Assembly (NCBI GenBank): GCA_002751075.1
Contig: NAOQ01000083.1
Coordinates: forward strand, 1-52,388
DNA from: Ichthyophonus hoferi
Lineage: Eukaryota; Opisthokonta; Ichthyosporea; Ichthyophonida; Ichthyophonidae
Direction of reading: 5' to 3'
Length of the DNA: 52,388 bases
Numbering within the stretch: the stretch's first letter is position 1; each line of letters begins with the position of its first letter. The notes beneath the pieces were generated by a model, which saw nothing but the letters and a program-made list of their open reading frames with translations, did not search any database and was not told the DNA's origin. Below are positions 11,712 to 23,233 of the stretch, piece by piece. Position numbers and translations under genes: made by a program.

Positions 11712-12632
11712 TTACCATTCATTCAGTGCAAACATGTCAGAGTTGCCATAAAAACTGACCCATTGCTCCTCTTCCTTCTTCTCCTTTTCCTTCTTCCTCG
11801 TACATTCAGCCACTGCAAGCATGGCTTTGGCAACCACACGAACATGAATGCTAGGCAAGATAGCAACAGCCCATCCCTCGGCGGCACGATCTCCCTTTTC
11901 CCGGTTAAGTAGACCAGGTTGGTAGATACTAACTCTAGGAATACCGGTCTCAATCACACCATTCTCTGCCATCCCCTTTGTTTTTGTGTAAAGAAGTCCA
12001 TGAAAGATTGACAGGTCAGATGCCCACAAATTTGCATTTGCTCCCTGAGCGCTGACAAGGCTAAAATGTTTCACCCCAGCACGCTTTGCTATTTGGGCGA
12101 TGGCTACAACATACTCAAGGTCAACCCTGCGGAACGCCTCAGCACTACCAGCTGCTTTACGCGTGGTACCAAGAGCACAGAAGACAGCATCTACATTGGT
12201 CCATGATGCTAGCAAAGCAAGCTCTTCTTCAGTTGCCCATGGCTTCTCTTTGTCTTCCACTGTTGTAGATTCATTACTGGCAGCTGAAATTTTATTTCCA
12301 AAATTAAGAATAGTTTCAAAGTCTATTACTACCTGTGTGAGCTTGTCTGCATGCTTCTCCTCATCTGCACTAAGTACCAAAGATTTACGGGAGTAAGTAA
12401 TCAATGTAACCCACTTCTCGGATTCAAGAATTTGAGAAACAACCTGGCGTCCTACGGCTCCTGTAGCACCTATTACTACTGCACGATATTGAAGCTTTGC
12501 ATTTTCATTTTTTAATAGCTGAGAAAGAACGGGAGTGGAGGGAGCAGACATAGTTTGTGTGTATGTAAATACAATGTAAGATAATAGAGCAGCAGTAAGT
12601 GAAAAAATAACAGAACGAAACGATATGTACAT
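11712..12632 (-). CDS. HTATIP2/TIP30-like NAD(P)-binding oxidoreductase, 306 aa
   Basis: A single-exon frame runs from the ATG at 12632 (MYISFRSVIF) to TAA at 11712; a longer in-frame reading would start at a non-ATG codon. Residues 8-23 are a hydrophobic N-terminal segment, so the protein may be membrane-anchored, a feature human TIP30 lacks. The Rossmann motif VVIGATGAVGRQVV (GxxGxxG) follows at about 52-65. Family hallmarks are FCALGTTRKAAGS, FRRVDLEYV, the YxxxK-type YTKTKGMAENG, and YQPGLL near the C-terminus. TIP30 relatives are atypical short-chain dehydrogenases that bind NADPH; their substrates are poorly defined, so no reaction is assigned. A Lys/Glu run interrupts the last 30 residues. 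CCAAT boxes cluster 170-310 nt upstream. An internal start at residue 28 (MSAPSTP) would give a soluble form. Confidence 0.87.
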   Translation of the reverse strand: MYISFRSVIFSLTAALLSYIVFTYTQTMSAPSTPVLSQLLKNENAKLQYRAVVIGATGAVGRQVVSQILESEKWVTLITYSRKSLVLSADEEKHADKLTQVVIDFETILNFGNKISAASNESTTVEDKEKPWATEEELALLASWTNVDAVFCALGTTRKAAGSAEAFRRVDLEYVVAIAQIAKRAGVKHFSLVSAQGANANLWASDLSIFHGLLYTKTKGMAENGVIETGIPRVSIYQPGLLNREKGDRAAEGWAVAILPSIHVRVVAKAMLAVAECTRKKEKEKKEEEQWVSFYGNSDMFALNEW

Positions 12633-12799
12633 ATCCGTCAAACCGTTTCTTTCGTGAACAGAATAAAGGGTTTGAAGCGGGAAAAAATATTATTATTAAA
12701 AAAGCAAATTGCTACAACCCAATATTAGCTGGCTTTATGATACGATTGAATAGCTAACTAGATATCACGTTTTATCGCAAATCTAATCGGCTTATACTC

Positions 12800-12945
12800 G
12801 CCAATCATACAAAGAGAAAGGCGACGGTTTATTAGCCAATCATAGCTCTTTCACGTTCAAAGAATATTTTCTTAAAATAAGAGTTAAAAATTGCAAGAAT
12901 AATCCGAACCAATAGGTTACTCTATAATTAATACTTTTCATTGGA
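12800..12945 (-). promoter_or_regulatory. CCAAT-box cluster upstream of the HTATIP2-like gene
   Basis: CCAAT occurs at 12801-12805, 12836-12840 and 12909-12913, and ATTGG at 12940-12944. They lie 170-310 nt upstream of the start codon. Two are the extended form GCCAATCA, close to the NF-Y consensus of other eukaryotes. Function is inferred from position and sequence. Confidence 0.45.
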
Positions 12946-12949
12946 TTGT

Positions 12950-14940
12950 ATAAATGCTATCCACAGTTTCTACACATTTCTGGAGCTGGAAGGTAGTAGG
13001 CGCGTAATTAATTAATTCATACGCATGATTATGGTTGAATTACGTATTGTTTCCCATAGTATTTCTATTTGTATATCAGTTTTAACTCTATTTTGTTCTT
13101 ATACATTTTCATTAGTTGTTAATAATGGTATGACTATTATTTCAGTGATATTAAATTATACGTAACTATATTGTTATAAAAAGTAATAAACTTGATATTA
13201 TAATATTATGAATATCATCATTATTTCATTAATTTTATTTCTTTAACTTACGTATACCTATTTTTTAAATAAATAAATAATCGGCACCTTATTGTTTTTA
13301 ATTCAATTCATTTTACCCGTCATCTACACAGTAATCTACGGCCTCAGCAATTGACCTTACTGTAATGCCTACTAACTAATAATCATGATGTACTACTAAC
13401 CTATACCTTAGTATGTCTGCACCTACTATAATCTAAAAGAAGTCCTAGAAACTGTTAAAAAAATCACTCTTTTTTGTTATGATGAACTGAATATAAATAT
13501 TGTTTAAACAAGAATATTTAAGTAATTTGGGTATTTCTTTATATAGCTATATTCATTTAATATTATTAGTAATTATTATTAGATAAGTTATCAGAAAAAT
13601 AGATAGTGCAATCTATTGGTATTAACAGTAATCTAAGATTAAGATTATCTGATTATCTGCCAAAATTGAACCAGCCAATGGCAGAGGTCCTATGACTATG
13701 TGATAGCCTTTTCAGGTCAAATGTTTTTGGGTCTACATAACACGGCTTTGGCATCCTGCCTAAGTCCTGCTGATTTGTTTCACATAAAATAGTATGTCTT
13801 ATAATATATGTACTCCATGCATGCAAAAGGGTACCTGTCTCTACTTGTTATTCCCAACCGGCATTAATATCTATTTATAATTATTAGTTATTAAGTGAAA
13901 TATTGTGAACCAGTTATCATAGATGCTACCCGTTTAGCAAGACACTCTTCCTTAAATCCGACAACCATAATTAGAGTTTCTAAACCCTTAATGAGTAGAG
14001 ACACACTCATTTCACTTGTTAAAACATATATCTGGTATCTCCCTTAAAAATCGCGTTATGTCATTCATCAATTATATACTCTCAAACTGTATCATACTAA
14101 TCTATAGCTGAATTATATTATATTGGCACCAATTATTGGCTAAACATAAATAATTTAAGGCAAACCCAAATGCTCTTGGCTAGAGGACTATAATTGTATA
14201 AAATTTACTTGCTATGTGTATCTATTGACATTTGTTTTGATAATATGCAACAGCGTCACAATTGTGGAATAATATGTGTAGAGCATATAGTATCTATTAT
14301 TCCAGAAAAGAACTCCAGTAAAGCTATTGTGAATAAAATATTAAAGTTATATAGCTGTAGAAAATGAATTTGTAGAAACTAGCTGTTGGAACAAGTGTAA
14401 TCTGTTACAATGATTCCTTATTTATTTATTAGAATATAACATTATATTTGCTTATTATCTGCTGGTATTCAAATAATAGAAATTCTATCAAACCTACATA
14501 GAAATCGTAATTAATATTGCATACCATCCGAATCCAGTCTCACATCAAAGCATATGTTTAAAATAATATAAATTAACTACTGTGTGGTTGAGATTAGGGT
14601 TCTGGTTTTGCTTAACCTGCAATCAGTCACCCAAGAGCGTTATTGCCAAGGTAACAGGTTAAAATAAAGACGATTGCATACCGTATATTTTTCCTGTTTC
14701 AACTCTATCCACCACTGTCTCTTCTTTATGACTGGGGTATAAAATAAAAAACAAAATACTTCAATATTTTAGTACAGTGTATTAGAAAGTATGGTATAGG
14801 TGTCTGAACTGCATATTAGGATGGGCCCTATAAAAATGGATCTGGAAGCTAGAGTAGAAAATATGTAGTTGACTAAATATTTTTTCTAATAAATTGTATT
14901 CGGATTATTACCAAATATAACCCCAGATACAACATTAGAA
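12950..14940. other. AT-rich intergenic stretch
   Basis: Two kilobases of AT-rich DNA with many stops in all frames. I see no exon-like block, RNA gene or terminal repeat. Confidence 0.45.
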
Positions 14941-15037
14941 AAGTAACTATTGCTATAATTATCTAGTTAATTAATGCTGGGTTCCGAAGTATTATATATA
15001 TATAATATTATATTTAAAAAGCATAAAAAGGTTATGA
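14941..15037 (+). repeat. Dispersed repeat, copy A
   Basis: It shares the core TTAATTAATGCTGGGTT and the trailing block ending CATAAAAAGGTTAT with 19267-19368. Both copies lie shortly before a copy of the ~90-bp repeat family of the MAX-like locus, so they may belong to a larger duplicated unit. Confidence 0.65.
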
Positions 15038-15289
15038 TGAGTTGGGTGATTAGTGTCGAACATAGCTACATAAATAATGTGAATGAGCAATTTTTATACT
15101 ATAAATGAATTAATGGCTTAATGTTGCACAATTAATAGCCTCTGTTTAATTAATTAACATTCAGATTATTAAGTAATATATATATATATATATATAGTAT
15201 ACAATATTGAAAAAAATATAAAAGGATCTTCTCTGTGACAGAATCATCACTTTGTTCACTGCAGTTATACTAGATGAAGTTTTTTTGTC

Positions 15290-15375
15290 TTTATTTAACT
15301 CGTTGCTTGCAATTGTGGCTGCTATCTAAAAATAAGTAAAATAGTAGCTACACTAGTTAAAATTAACAAATAGAG
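15290..15375 (+). repeat. MAX-locus repeat family, copy 1
   Basis: A copy just past the stop codon of the MAX-like gene (its 3' side). It shares the core GCTTGCAATT-x-GGCTGCTATC-TAAAAATAA with the other copies and is the most diverged. Confidence 0.55.
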
Positions 15376-15424
15376 TGTCAATATTTAGTATGTAAACAGT
15401 TTGGATACTATAATAATCACATAG

Positions 15425-18400
15425 CTAGTACATGGCTGTAGCTAACGTACTCCCATTCACACCTGTTACATCAGATGGTCGCATAATCATATACCCTAAC
15501 CCAGACTGTAACCCTGCGCCTCCTTCCATACGAATATTCCCCGCATCAAGGGGGGTCATAAGTATAGGTCCCCCTGTAATCTGATTTTGATTGGCATAGG
15601 CATCCAATGGCATGGGTGTAATTGGATTAACTATAACATTGTTGCCATAGGTGGATGGGTTTGAAGTCATTCGGGATTGGTACTGCAACGACATGATGTT
15701 GACTTCTAATTGGGCAATGGTGTGATATAGTTGCTTGTTGACATCTATTAATGTTTTTACCTGGATAAGGAAAGGAACAACAAATAAGAAAATCAAATAT
15801 ATGTAGTTACGTACATTTACATAGCATAGGCCAAATAATTATAGTAGTAATTAATTAATAATTTAATAACCAATTAGTCTATATATAATATGTAATATTT
15901 AGAGTGTCTAAAAGGCCTCTGTATGTGGCAGGATCAGCACTCAGCACTCTTAATTCTGCAGTGGTATCTAAATAAAGAAAAAGGTAATTTTATTTTGACT
16001 TTCTGCTTGCAATTATCGACTGCCATCCAAAAATAGAAAAGATAATAACTATGTAGACTGACATCGACAAAAATATAGTGATAAATGGTACAGAAAGCAA
16101 ACAAAGTAAGTATTGGCTTGTTTAAACAGACCATGTCAAATATAACTATATATACAACATAGTCAACTAACAATTTTTTTAATTATCTAAGAAGGCTATA
16201 CAGGCTTTATTCTAAATTCTCCGCTTAGAATAATCAGCTGCCAGCCTGGAAATAAATAAAATAATTTCTGTACGGTTCTGAAATCGACAATAATACTTAT
16301 ACTACAATGAGACAGTAAATACATAGCTAGCAAAGAGATAATAATTACAACACAGTGTTGATAATTACTACACAGAATAAAATTGACAGATCAACGATAC
16401 AGTTTTTTTTAGAGGCTATGTATATAGGCTTTAGTACAGGAGAATATGCATTAAACTCACCTCTGCCGCTACAGTCTTTGTATATTTTTGCATCTGTACG
16501 ATATACTCTTTTGATTTGTAAAGAATCATGGTCCGAGAAATGAGTCGTTCGGCCACCATGGTCGGTACGTTATCACGCAAACTTGTAAAGCAATTCTTGA
16601 TGGTTTCTCTCTGTATATATATTGGTCTAAATAAGTTTCAATAAACCAATAAGCCTTCCAATGAATTGGTCTGCATGTTTGCAATTGGTATATAACATAC
16701 TATTGTGTTAATTACATCCTGGATATGGATATGGATACGAATATATATAATGGTTGCCTGGTAGGACGCCCCTGTCGTTTCATCAAACATTTGTTTATAG
16801 CATCCAATGCCTAGTTATCTAATGGTATTGATAGCCAATGAATGGTGGGTTAAGGAGGGACATAATGTGCGCGTGATACTGATTTATGAATCTTCACTTA
16901 TAACAGAGGCAGGGAATATAGCCTTTATTAACAAACTTATAGAGTTGATCAAAATGTATTTGATTTTATAGTCCAATTATAAGACAATAACCTGATGTGA
17001 TTGGAAGCCATAAAAAATAACGGAATAGTGAGAAACAGCTATAGAATAATAAAAGCTCTCAAAAGATATATAAAAGTTGCATGCCCAATTATATTTAGCA
17101 TATATTTGGTTTATCATTGTATGTTATATATGCCAAGGTAGAAAGCGGATTAAACCAAATACCGGGCATTTGTGGTTGGCCATCTAAAATGCATTAAAAA
17201 CAACTACTAATTGTCAAAAAATAAATATATAAAGGTCTGTTCAATCGTTTTAACAATATCCACTGAAATTTTGTGTTGCATTTTTTTAACAATACATTTG
17301 AAAAAGAAAATAAATCCTATAAAATAGATAAATATATGAATTAATTGATGGTGAGCTTGTTAGAAAGTATTCTGCTTTGTGCCAGCATAAAATAAGCCTT
17401 ACTAAAAGAAAAAGGACAATATATAATATAAAATATAATATTATATTATAATTTATAAAGAATTAACATAATTATTATTGAGAATAGGTAAAAATGATTC
17501 AGTCAGACGCGTGACTGTATTTTCAAGTATGATACATATAGATAAACCTCTTATTAAACGATAGTCTAAGATTGTTCTTTACAATACGACCATGTTTTTT
17601 TAGCTACATAAACCAACCAATATTAACGTATATAAAGGTAGAAAAAGAGGAGTGGCCTATGTAATGTTATGCAAACAGTATTGCTTTAATTGGTTCCCTT
17701 CATTCAACACAACAACAAGCAAATATTTAGAGCTAATAAATTAATTTGTTGCAGCCTGATATTTATTTACTCATTAATATGGCGCAATAATGTATGTACG
17801 TATTTAAAGGTTATTCGTTTTACCCTTGCCATAATAACAAACTAGGATTTTAATGACAAAAAGAAATTGAACAATTTTATGTTTTATTAAACAGTTGTTA
17901 CGATCACCTTTTCTGTCTGACTGTCATAAGAGGATTAATTGAAGCAGTAATAAAGACAATAATAGGTTTAGTGTGCAAGATTTATATATAAGGGTAGAAA
18001 TAGAACTTACCCGAATTCTTTCCAGTTCATTGTGTCGAGATACATCTCGATGCCTGTACAATAGCAATTTAAATAAGTTATGGGTTAAATATATAGTGAT
18101 ATTTGATCAAATATACCATGCGTAAATAAAGAAATAATTATTATGTACTTTAAGTGTAGAATATAACTTTGGATTTCTAACTGTGACAGAGCTAGGACAC
18201 AAAAATCTACAAAAAAAAAACTGTGTGAAAATCTTCCTATTTTTATACTAGTTTTCTGTCTCTAATTATCAGCTGCCGTCCAAGATGAATAAAATATTTA
18301 CTAAAATATAGACTGAATTTGACAGTTAAAACACGTATTTCTATTTAAATATATGTCTAATAAATATATAATAATAAAAATTAACCATTGATCTAATGAA

Positions 18401-19628
18401 ATAAACTACTAATATCGTCTGATTGAACTACTGCTCTCTATTTCTATGGTGTTATGAACACAAAACGTACTCTTTTGAAATTTTAGTAAGTTTAAATTCT
18501 AATGAAAATATATAGTGGGTCAAGCACACTTCAGTATATAAAGTACACGATAGAATAAAAACAAATAATTGATCTAAGTTATATGTCTAGTCAAAGCCAG
18601 ATTATATATATTTATTTTTTGTCCTTTTCAAAAGAAACATATGTTGAAGCACAGCATTTCTGTACCAATATATTTTCTGCTATATACATTGCTAAAAGGT
18701 TATTTGTTTTACAACCACGTCAAGTAAATAAATTCTCATTTTAATGGCTGCCCAACAAAAAACATAGGACCTAAAATTGCTAATCAGATCGCTGATTCTA
18801 TAACAATACCTTGCATTGATTCAATTACTGGATGACAAACACGATAACATGTAGATTTAATGCAATAACCATCACAGTTTATATTTTTACTATATAGTGG
18901 ACTTGGATCATTGTTAGCCTAAGTTTACAGAAATATACATTGTTGTAGCGTTCGCAAATATTATAAATCAAGTAATATATACAAATATTCTTGGATGTGA
19001 GGACATTGGAATAAAAACGAAATCATCTTATTTAGAGAACACCATATAGATTGCAATAAGTAATAGCTACACATAAAAAAAAATGAGTTTATTCAAATTA
19101 TAGACATATTTGTTTACAATGACTGATTAAATTGCAAAAAAATAAAACATGTGGTTGTAAAGCTCAGGTTATAACGTGTAAATAAGCAGTTAAAGACGTA
19201 TACAAATATATTTATTTGCGAGTTTTAAGGGGGCTTCGTCAGATATCGTAACATACAATATCAGTGAAGTAACGACAGTTATAGTTATCTAATTAATTAA
19301 TGCTGGGTTTTGAGGTATTACATATATACATGGAATTTTATATTTAAAATGTATAAAAAGGTTATATAAAAGACATATTGAGGCTCTTGATTATGTAGTG
19401 ATATCAAATAAAGGCTATGCAGTTTTATCCTAAATTTTCTGTTTGAAATGTTCGACTGCTACGCCGAACATGAGTGAGATAATTACGATACAGAGTAAAA
19501 TCAACAATAGGAACTATATTAACCAGGAAAAAAAATGGCAATATTCTGTACCTCTTTTTCGGTGGATTTCGACCTTCCTGGGCAGTAGATAATGGTGGGA
19601 TGTCATTCAGGCAATCTGATGAAGTCAT
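15425..19628 (-). CDS. MAX-like bHLH-leucine zipper transcription factor, 201 aa
   Basis: Four exons, 19628-19552, 18053-18011, 16610-16461 and 15760-15425, join in phase to 606 nt. Residues 22-28 (PPKKRHR) are a likely nuclear signal. The basic region HNELERIRR at 33-41 has the H-x3-E-R-x-R-R pattern that contacts CACGTG E-boxes. Helix-loop-helix follows (TIKNCFTSLRDNVP, then TMILYKSKEYIVQMQKY), closest to human MAX. Leucines 94, 101, 108 and 115 form a perfect heptad zipper. The tail (116-201) is Asn/Gly/Pro/Met-rich without a known domain. MAX proteins dimerise with themselves or with Myc/Mxd-type partners. The length is close to human MAX (about 160 aa) plus the tail. The start is the ATG at 19628; an in-frame ATG at 19664 would add 12 residues. 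The 43-nt exon 2 alone encodes the DNA-contact residues. MAX rather than Myc or MLX is inferred by eye. Confidence 0.86.
15989..16080 (+). repeat. MAX-locus repeat family, copy 2
   Basis: It lies in intron 3 of the MAX-like gene. The core reads TCTGCTTGCAATTATCGACT followed by GCCATCCAAAAATAG and then ATAATAACTATGTAGACTG. It best represents the family. Confidence 0.7.
16206..16296 (+). repeat. MAX-locus repeat family, copy 3
   Basis: It lies in intron 3, same orientation. It shares ATTCTAAATTCTCCGCTTAG, CAGCTGCCAGCC and ATAAAATAATTTCTGTAC, then TGAAATCGACAATAATAC. A further partial copy follows at about 16354-16395 (ATAATTACTACACAGAATAA). Confidence 0.7.
18243..18330 (+). repeat. MAX-locus repeat family, copy 4
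   Basis: It lies in intron 1 near exon 2. It shares TTTTCTGTCTCTAATTATCA, GCTGCCGTCCAAGATGAATA and ATAGACTGAATTTGACAG. Confidence 0.7.
19267..19368 (+). repeat. Dispersed repeat, copy B
   Basis: It matches copy A (14941-15037): ATTAATTAATGCTGGGTTTT, then a TATA-rich block, then GTATAAAAAGGTTATA. Copy 5 of the MAX-locus family begins about 55 nt further on. Confidence 0.65.
19422..19512 (+). repeat. MAX-locus repeat family, copy 5
   Basis: It lies at the start of intron 1, close to the exon 1 donor. It shares ATCCTAAATTTTCTGTTTG, TCGACTGCTACGCC and GATAATTACGATACAGAGTA. Confidence 0.7.
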
Positions 19629-21460
19629 TATAGGCAATGAAGCTTTAAGCTTTACTTCCAACATTAATGTTATTATGGAGACAGAGATGGTAATAGCAAT
19701 TGGTAGGTAGGTAAACTTTCGCAACAGATGGGTTATTAATCCGAGTCTCTTACTGGAAAAAATTCCTATTGACAAGTGGGCTGTGACTTTTTTTTAAAAG
19801 ATACCAGGAACTAAACAACATATACAATATTCAATGTCAAAAAATAAATAAATATGTAATAGCAAATAAGTAAATGTAATGCCAGTTGAAAAAACTGTTA
19901 TGGATCTTTCTTTAGTAAGATTATAATGAAATTTAGTAAATAGAAACTATTCACTTTAATTTTAGGAGACTGTGTATAAATGCATACATATATTTTTTTT
20001 ACCTACACAAAGTGTAGATGTTTACAAATTATATTGGCAAACAGTGAAGGCATAATTATAAAAATGCCGCCATTGTTGCTATCCTTACGACATAAATTCC
20101 TTTGCTGAGTGAAATGACAATTATATTCACTTCATAGACTAAGTGCTATGCTGTGCAATGACTTGGTAACTAAACCTCGGAGCAGAAAAATTTGAAAATA
20201 AAGATAATCATTAATTTCATATATAGAATTTCAGCACATAAAATAGCGTTCTCTCAGCCCTTGGTTTTGTTTTTAGTTTTGTCCAGCTGTGCTTAGGCAC
20301 TCTTTTATACCACTGTAACAGTACAGTATTTGTGAGAATGTATAACAATACCCAGTAATATATTTACAGCCACAGAAATTGAAAGCCTGGAATAAAAACT
20401 ACTGTCATAGAAATGGGGCTGAATGTATTGACACATGTATGTGTGGATGGAGGTCTGCACCGTTTGTATTTGCTTAGGCGACGTTGTTGCGCGGGCAAGG
20501 TAGCAAGACCAATCGAAATCACAAATTGAATATGAACCAATAAGCTTATTTTTACTCTAGATCCATATCATTGATTGGCATAATTTGTGTCCTTACTATC
20601 TATCGGGTACTAAAAATAAAGAATGTGTATTTACATGAAGGTTAAAATTGTGGACATGTTCTAATTTATTTAAGTCAAAAAAAATTATTTAAAAATTTAA
20701 AATTTTAGGTTAATTTAATAGAAATAAAAATTATAATGAAAAATAAATGCTATGTGAGAGTTAACAAAGAGTTAGATCATTGTCTTTATTAAATGCTGAA
20801 ATCGCATTCCTTTAGTACGTTTCATTGATTGGTGCATGTTAATCGTTCGCCATATTGCATACCATATATGTCTAATGTCGTTTTTACAGCCTATTGGTGC
20901 GTGAAACTAATTCAATTTCGAATTTCGCGTGCTTGAGAACATCAGCTAGTAACTATACATACATTTTAAATATATTAGATTATATATGAACTAATGCATA
21001 AATAAATGTGATTTAACGTCGCTTCCTACTCCACAGAACTAGAACAAAGGGAGATCACAAAGACGACACAGTAGAAAAGGTTTTATTTTTAAATTCAACA
21101 TTGTTTAGCTAACTCTTGCGATTGTGATGTAGGCATTACACGAGTATACAATCAAAGATGCCAGCACTGCTTCTTGTAACATTGTAAGCATATGTGTATT
21201 TTCTGTATGTATTTATGACGTATTTTTTATATTTTACCTATGAACGTGTAAATATGAGTTCATTATATATCGTTAAAATCTTATGATCACCCTTTATCTT
21301 AAAGCCAACGCATAACTCAAACCACGAAGCAATATTTTTTACTATCTGCCGAAATCATTCGAGCTCCTAGTTATTATCCGATCGCCATAAGGGTTCCAAT
21401 TTTTATATATTATATTATTGTAAAACCGCTCTATTTACAATTGTTGACTTATTATTATGT
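19629..21460. other. Upstream region of the MAX-like gene
   Basis: AT-rich noncoding DNA. The only local GC-rich patch is around 20479-20500 (GGCGACGTTGTTGCGCGGGC), beside the CCAAT cluster, and is a candidate for the transcription start and an untranslated first exon. No other gene was seen. Confidence 0.4.
20509..20897 (-). promoter_or_regulatory. CCAAT-box cluster upstream of the MAX-like gene
   Basis: CCAAT at 20509-20513 and 20537-20541, ATTGG at 20574-20578, 20828-20832 and 20893-20897. Five pentamers in 390 nt, about 0.9-1.3 kb upstream of the ATG, which would suit a promoter followed by an untranslated first exon. Inferred only. Confidence 0.4.
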
Positions 21461-21462
21461 AA

Positions 21463-21783
21463 TTATATTCCTTAAGTACAAGATCTGTTAAATTTCTTAT
21501 CGCCCTACCCCAAGACACTCTGGATGTAAGCTTTAATACTTATATAACATTAATACTTCTTGATGAGGTATTGTGGAAAAAAATACCCCAACTACCAGGT
21601 ATAATATATGTCGTCTGTTTGACAAATGACTTTCCCTTAGACCCAACAAACACAGCTAGAGTTACTAACCTATTAATGAAGAGAAGGAAACATGCGCCTT
21701 TTATGTATTTCAAAGCCTATATGCTATCTACATTATTGGACTACACTGATATTGTCTTCCTGGCCAAACCTAAGCCATTCTAA
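21463..21783 (+). pseudogene. Orphan coding-like block, possibly a decayed exon
   Basis: An open stretch of about 107 codons between in-frame stops, with protein-like composition: KFLIALPQDTLDVSFNTYI, then IIYVVCLTNDFPLD, then FKAYMLSTLLDYTDIVFLAK. No convincing start and no partner exon were found. The end loosely resembles the K-L-x-x-W-x-L-T-x-Y-x-K-x-V-F-L-D-A-D region of GT8 glycosyltransferases, but the DxD residues are absent. It could be a decayed gene or transposon fragment. Low confidence in identity. Confidence 0.3.
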
Positions 21784-23233
21784 GTCAACGCAAATGCCAT
21801 TGGCAATCTGCTTACAAGAATATAAAAATTATCTAGAAAGAGAATCTATACATATTTTTTTGAGATTAAACAAAAATGTTACAATAATGTAATATATATA
21901 TTGTTCCAACAAGATATTAGGCTGTACGTTCATATTTGTTAATAGACCCAGTCGGAGTTTTATATAGAAACATCAAATCGTACGCAAACCTATAAAAACT
22001 TTGCCTATAGCCCAGTTTACCTGATAGAAACTTAACTTAAAATTCGTTTAATATTCAGTCATTCAATTCTGTATTATTTTACTTCTTGTATACTAAAAAA
22101 TAAAAGGCCCTTGTTTTTCTGGTTTTCAGCTTTGGACAAAGCTGTGATATTACGAATAGAAGATTAGAGTAATATCGGCAAGGTATGTATTTGGAGTGTA
22201 CAATTAGCAGAGAGAATTAAGATAATTGAGGCTATTATAGTAATAGTCAAGTAGTTAGCCCCAAAGCGACACTTATGCACTTAGATATTGGTTATATAAT
22301 GATATTACTCGGTCGATTATTACGGATCATACTCTGGTCAAGAAAAAATTACGCGTGGGTATGGATGGCATGAGCCAATAGCAATGAGTTATTATAAAGT
22401 AATACTTTAGCAAAACACAGTAGCATATAAAAATACTGCCTCCGAATCTTGAAACTTCAACAAAATACTAGGTAGTCTACTACTATGAATGGCTACATCT
22501 CCCACAGTACTAATCTTTACTTGAGGCAGGCCTGTGTTGATAGAGTTCACCAGATAGCTACACTGTAACAAGATCCGATATAACTGCAGATATTCAAGTT
22601 GTACTTAATACTAATTGGTGGGCTAATCAGGGTTGAATTATTCCTACTGGCTTCATATCACAAGACGCATAACTATCTACTACATTATAGCTACTACCAG
22701 ACAAATCAAATGAACTAAGCAAAACAAAAACATACTAAATATGTTGGATTGGATATATTTTAAACTGGGACTACATCATATACTTCTCTTTGTATACTCT
22801 TAAATCTGTCCTTGATAAAATCATATTATTTTGTCCATTACGTATAATTTATTGAATATATATATATATATATATCAACAATGATGAGTATCCGTTAACT
22901 AAATTCCATGGAAATTATATAATTCATGCCCCCATCATTCTATCTTGGATAGTATCTTCGGTTGCTAACCGGTCGTAAACAGAAAACAAGAAACCAATCA
23001 ACCCATTGTACGCGTACCCACTTACTAGTTTGTTACTACTAACTGCCTTTTATAAGGTGCCAAGGCATTAAACACCTTTTCCGTATCCTCACAATCACTT
23101 TTTTTCCCTTCCCCGATTATACCAACATATCCATTTATCTCATTCAATAGTGGCGTTTTGTTTTTGATTGTATACCATGTTCTGCTCAAATACATGCCTA
23201 CTGTCAACACACTGTAATATATGCATATTAATA
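21784..23233. other. Intergenic stretch downstream of the SAM-domain gene
   Basis: AT-rich DNA with a TA run near 22857-22875. A minus-strand open frame at 23237-23025 directly after the SAM gene is probably 3' untranslated sequence; it has no recognised motif. Confidence 0.4.

Noticed and set aside
15934-16173. Minus-strand frame in MAX intron 3
   Set aside because: It is a translation of repeat copy 2; other copies lack a conserved open frame, so a hidden exon is not supported.
16355-16543. Plus-strand frame over the MAX-like locus
   Set aside because: Antisense of MAX exon 3 and adjoining repeat; no independent support.
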